9,284 nt of DNA. It comes from CF-96 sp036269455 (GTDB taxonomy: Bacteria; Chloroflexota; Dormibacteria; Aeolococcales; Aeolococcaceae). Made by a program: the position numbers and the translations under genes. The DNA lies in NCBI GenBank assembly GCA_036269455.1, contig DATARS010000075.1, positions 1-9,284 on the forward strand, given 5' to 3'. The notes under the pieces were generated by a model. That model ran no database searches, had not been told where the DNA came from, and worked only from the letters and a program-made list of their open reading frames with translations. This document shows, one piece after another, positions 8,806 to 9,284 of this stretch. Numbering within the stretch: the first letter of the stretch is position 1; each line of letters starts with the position of its first letter.

Positions 8806-9284
8806 GTGATCCGCCGCGCCGTCCACCGCCTCGGAGCGCTGGAGACGCTCGACACCGTCGCGGTGCGCCTCGGCGGAGTGGTGCACCGCGCCCTCGCCGG
8901 CGACGGGGTCAAGAACCTCGCCAGCGGCACCTGGCTCGGCCATCCCCTCCACCCGGTGCTCAGCGACCTCCCCATCGGCTGCTGGACCTGCGGTGCCGCG
9001 CTCGACATCGCCGGCGGCGACGCGGGACGGCGCGCCCCCGAGCTGCTCGCCGTCGCCGGGGCGGTGACCGCGGTGCCGGTGCTGCTCAGCGGCTTCGCCG
9101 ACTGGTCCGACACCAACGACGCCGACCGGCGCATCGGCCTGGTCCACGCCGCCTCCGGGGTGGCGGCGCTGGCCCTCTACGTCACCTCCTTCGCCGCCCG
9201 CCTCGCCGGGGGACACGGGGCGGCCCGCGGCCTGCGGCTCGCCGGCTTCGGCGCCGCGGCCGCGGGCGGCTACCTCGGCGGCCA
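8806..9284 (+). CDS. DUF2231 membrane protein, N-terminal part (3' end outside window)
   Basis: The frame is open to the window end, giving 159 residues. After a short amphipathic N-terminus, WLGHPLHPVLSDLPIG (43-58) is the hallmark of DUF2231, and GFADWSDT follows. Four hydrophobic stretches look membrane-spanning: around residues 52-68, 83-102, 109-130 and from about 140 to the end (AGFGAAAAGGYLGG). In many high-GC bacteria this arrangement, with a GGYLGG segment after the last helix, continues into a C-terminal Rieske domain; here the continuation is not visible and remains a prediction. DUF2231 has no firm biochemical function. GTG 8806 starts four bases after the Ldh2-type stop with only a weak ribosome site, so it is probably in the same operon. 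Confidence 0.82.
   Translation, partial: MIRRAVHRLGALETLDTVAVRLGGVVHRALAGDGVKNLASGTWLGHPLHPVLSDLPIGCWTCGAALDIAGGDAGRRAPELLAVAGAVTAVPVLLSGFADWSDTNDADRRIGLVHAASGVAALALYVTSFAARLAGGHGAARGLRLAGFGAAAAGGYLGG

Overview
The window is very GC-rich by eye, with strong G/C preference at third codon positions and frequent GTG or TTG starts. All nine recognisable genes lie on the + strand, tightly packed. This is chromosomal metabolic DNA from a high-GC bacterium, such as an actinobacterium or a Chloroflexota/Dormibacterota-like lineage; the sequence alone does not settle which. I see no RNA genes, mobile elements, CRISPR arrays, integrase sites or origins.

Region 1 (2-4328) is a compact three-gene unit: the 3' part of a phenylacetate-CoA-ligase-like acyl-CoA ligase, a coenzyme-B12 acyl-CoA mutase large subunit, and a thiamine-diphosphate (ThDP) enzyme resembling 2-hydroxyacyl-CoA lyases. 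The mutase carries the active-site residues that mark 2-hydroxyisobutyryl-CoA mutase (Ile85, Asp112 and Gln203 here, matching Ile90, Asp117 and Gln208 of HcmA) rather than those of methylmalonyl-CoA mutase. The set suggests that a branched 2-hydroxy acid is activated to its CoA thioester, then either isomerised to a 3-hydroxyacyl-CoA or split to a ketone plus formyl-CoA. The B12-binding small subunit is not between or after these genes in the window.

Region 2 (4422-6711) follows a 93-base gap with a hairpin at its start. It encodes a ferritin-like diiron protein with a complete E/ExxH/E/ExxH ligand set, a small Rieske ferredoxin, and a histidine phosphatase whose C-terminal half looks like a degenerate second phosphatase domain. 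The diiron-ferredoxin pair looks like a compact oxygenase or oxidase system.

Region 3 (6806-9284) follows a 94-base gap. It encodes a 3-hydroxyisobutyrate-dehydrogenase-family enzyme, an overlapping Ldh2-type (malate/L-lactate/ureidoglycolate family) dehydrogenase, and the start of a DUF2231 membrane protein cut by the window end.

Together the genes describe a catabolic locus for short branched hydroxy acids or related ketones and diols: oxygenation, hydroxy-acid oxidation, CoA activation, B12 rearrangement and ThDP-dependent C-C cleavage. The ligase-mutase-lyase core is the strongest reading. The roles of regions 2 and 3 in the same pathway are inferred from neighbourhood only.
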